From: an uncultured Lachnospiraceae bacterium
GTDB lineage: Bacteria > Bacillota_A > Clostridia > Lachnospirales > Lachnospiraceae
Assembly (NCBI GenBank): GCA_902767195.1
Contig: CACXGS010000315.1
Coordinates: forward strand, 1 to 6,171
DNA length: 6,171 nt
Direction of reading: 5' to 3'
The position numbers were made by a program, and so were the translations under genes. Below the pieces are notes generated by a model that worked only from the letters and a program-made list of their open reading frames with translations, had not been told where the DNA came from and did not search any database. Positions within the stretch are counted from its first letter, which is position 1; each line of letters starts with the position of its first letter. Of this stretch, positions 4,887-6,171 are shown one piece after another.

Positions 4887-6171
4887 TTATTTACGCTCCA
4901 CCCTGTTAAGAAGAGCCACTGTTTCCGTATGTATCGAATGACAGAACTGATCGACAACTGCCACTTTCTCCAATCTGTAATCCTTCTCGCAGAGAATCTT
5001 AAGATCCCTGGCCAAAGTCCCCGGATCACAACTTACATATACAATGCGCGCCGGAACCGCGGCAAGCATGGTGTTTAGAAGAACCCGGTCGCATCCTTTC
5101 CGGGGAGGATCGACAACGATGAGCTCCGGACGGTTCCCGCTTCTCTCGTATTCCCGGGGCACCACTTCCTCTGCCTTTCCCTGATAAAAGACGGCATTAT
5201 CTATCCCGTTGATCCGGGCATTACACCGGGCATTCTCCACTGCCTGAGGGACAATCTCCACCCCGTAAACATACTCTGCTTTTCTTGCCAGGAACAAAGA
5301 AATGGTTCCGATTCCGCAGTAAAGATCCCAGACCGTCTCCTTCCCGGTGAGGGAAGCATAATCGAGCACCTTCTCATAAAGCACCCTGGTCTGGACCGGA
5401 TTCACCTGATAAAAGGAAAGAGGACCGATCCGGTAGCGGATCTCTCCGATACAGTCTTCTATATAATCGGTTCCCCAGACAGTCTCACAGACGTCCCCCA
5501 GGATCCGGTTGCCCTTTCTGGTATTTGTATTTATTATAATCGATGTCATACCGGAAATGTCCGACAGTCTCTGAATCAGTTCAGGAAGCCCTGCCACATC
5601 TCCTCTTCTTCCATTTATAACAAGGCAGGTCATGATCTGACCTGTCCCAAACCCGCTGCGGATAAAAATATGGCGCAGCAGACCTTTTCCTGTCTTTTCG
5701 TCATAAGCCGGAATGTGATACCGGTCCATATGATCAAGAATGATCTCCAGGATCCGCCGGTTCTCCTCCCGCTGAATAGGACAGTCCGTATTGGGAATAA
5801 TGGAATGGGTCCTCCCGGCATAGAATCCTGCCACCGGATTCCCTTCCTTATCATACCCTACGGGATACTGACCTTTATTACGATAATGCCAGGGTTCCTG
5901 CATGCCGCAAACTTCCTCGATCAGATTCTCTGCGTCATTAAACCCTCCGATTCTCTTCAGGCAGGAAACCACCTGATTCTTCTTAAAATCCAGCTGGGCA
6001 CTGTAATCGAGCTGCTGGATCCTGCATCCTCCACACTGCCTGGCCACCGGACAGCGGGGTTCCACTCTGAGGGGCGAGGAACGAAGAATCTCAATGATCC
6101 GGGCATAACCGTAGTTTTTCTTCACTTTGGTAACGCCGGCCCGAACCAGATCTCCGATCACTGCGTCTTTC
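4887..6171 (-). CDS. rlmD: 23S rRNA (uracil-C5)-methyltransferase, RlmD/RumA family with TRAM domain, 5' end missing
   Basis: The reading frame is open to the window edge. The first visible residues, K-D-A-V-I-G-D, match the end of the TRAM-domain segment VKDAVIGD of Bacillota RlmD proteins, so the GTG at 6161 is an internal valine and the true start is beyond 6171. Counting from that valine as 1, the Fe-S cysteines are C37, C43, C46 (CPVARQCGGC) and C127. FYQVNPVQT is at 250-258, SAM motif I DLYCGIGTI at 279-287 and VVDPPRKG at 349-356. The nucleophile is C378 in YVSCDPGTLARD, and the likely base is E413 in HTETVALL. It makes m5U in rRNA, probably at U1939 or at both U1939 and U747. The C-terminus is complete (VERK). 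The acyltransferase follows at 23 nt. The two methyltransferases in the window are clear paralogues but differ in TRAM and in many positions. Confidence 0.93.
   Translation of the reverse strand, partial: KDAVIGDLVRAGVTKVKKNYGYARIIEILRSSPLRVEPRCPVARQCGGCRIQQLDYSAQLDFKKNQVVSCLKRIGGFNDAENLIEEVCGMQEPWHYRNKGQYPVGYDKEGNPVAGFYAGRTHSIIPNTDCPIQREENRRILEIILDHMDRYHIPAYDEKTGKGLLRHIFIRSGFGTGQIMTCLVINGRRGDVAGLPELIQRLSDISGMTSIIINTNTRKGNRILGDVCETVWGTDYIEDCIGEIRYRIGPLSFYQVNPVQTRVLYEKVLDYASLTGKETVWDLYCGIGTISLFLARKAEYVYGVEIVPQAVENARCNARINGIDNAVFYQGKAEEVVPREYERSGNRPELIVVDPPRKGCDRVLLNTMLAAVPARIVYVSCDPGTLARDLKILCEKDYRLEKVAVVDQFCHSIHTETVALLNRVERK

Noticed and set aside
4694..5029. 111-codon minus-strand frame overlapping the methyltransferase and acyltransferase genes
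   Set aside because: It is an out-of-frame shadow covering the junction of two well-supported genes, with no motif of its own.

Overview
All genes in this window lie on the minus strand. The sequence points to a Gram-positive Clostridia/Lachnospiraceae-type bacterium (Bacillota). The reasons are a canonical T-box riboswitch, several consensus sigma-A promoters with 17-bp spacers, strong GGAGG-like ribosome binding sites, and the style of the proteins: a TRAM-type RlmD family member with an Fe-S cluster, and an MscL with a C-terminal zinc ribbon. The genus assignment is inference only.

Layout in the direction of transcription (right to left). At 6171-4887 is the 3' part of a TRAM-containing 23S rRNA m5U methyltransferase (RlmD/RumA family), whose start lies outside the window. 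It is followed 23 nt later by a polytopic membrane acyltransferase (4863-3775), probably in the same operon. A long GC-rich hairpin with flanking T-runs (about 3697-3760) closes that unit. A GlpK-like FGGY kinase (3592-2066) then has its own promoter, -10 TATAAT, and nearby palindromes and direct repeats that may be operator sites. After a 126-bp gap holding a good promoter come mscL (1918-1517) and, 22 nt later, a second methyltransferase of the same superfamily without TRAM (1494-352, RlmC-like architecture). The last 350 bases contain a perfect-consensus promoter and a complete T-box leader. Its specifier codon is UGG (Trp) and its T-box bulge fits a G73 discriminator. It ends in a terminator and the ATG of a gene that runs off the left edge.

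How the parts relate. The two m5U methyltransferases suggest separate enzymes for the two conserved 23S rRNA m5U sites, as in E. coli RlmC/RlmD, rather than one dual-specificity RlmCD. The glycerol-kinase-like gene is a free-standing, separately regulated metabolic unit whose substrate pocket departs from classical GlpK. The T-box makes the gene beyond the left edge a tryptophan-responsive one (trpS, trp biosynthesis or Trp uptake).

The most unexplained signal is a 37-bp perfect palindrome (18-bp arms, 1-bp centre) inside the coding sequence of the RlmC-like gene, about 85 nt after its start. It has the form of a bidirectional intrinsic terminator. I see no mobile element, CRISPR, tRNA or rRNA gene, and no clearly novel multi-gene system.
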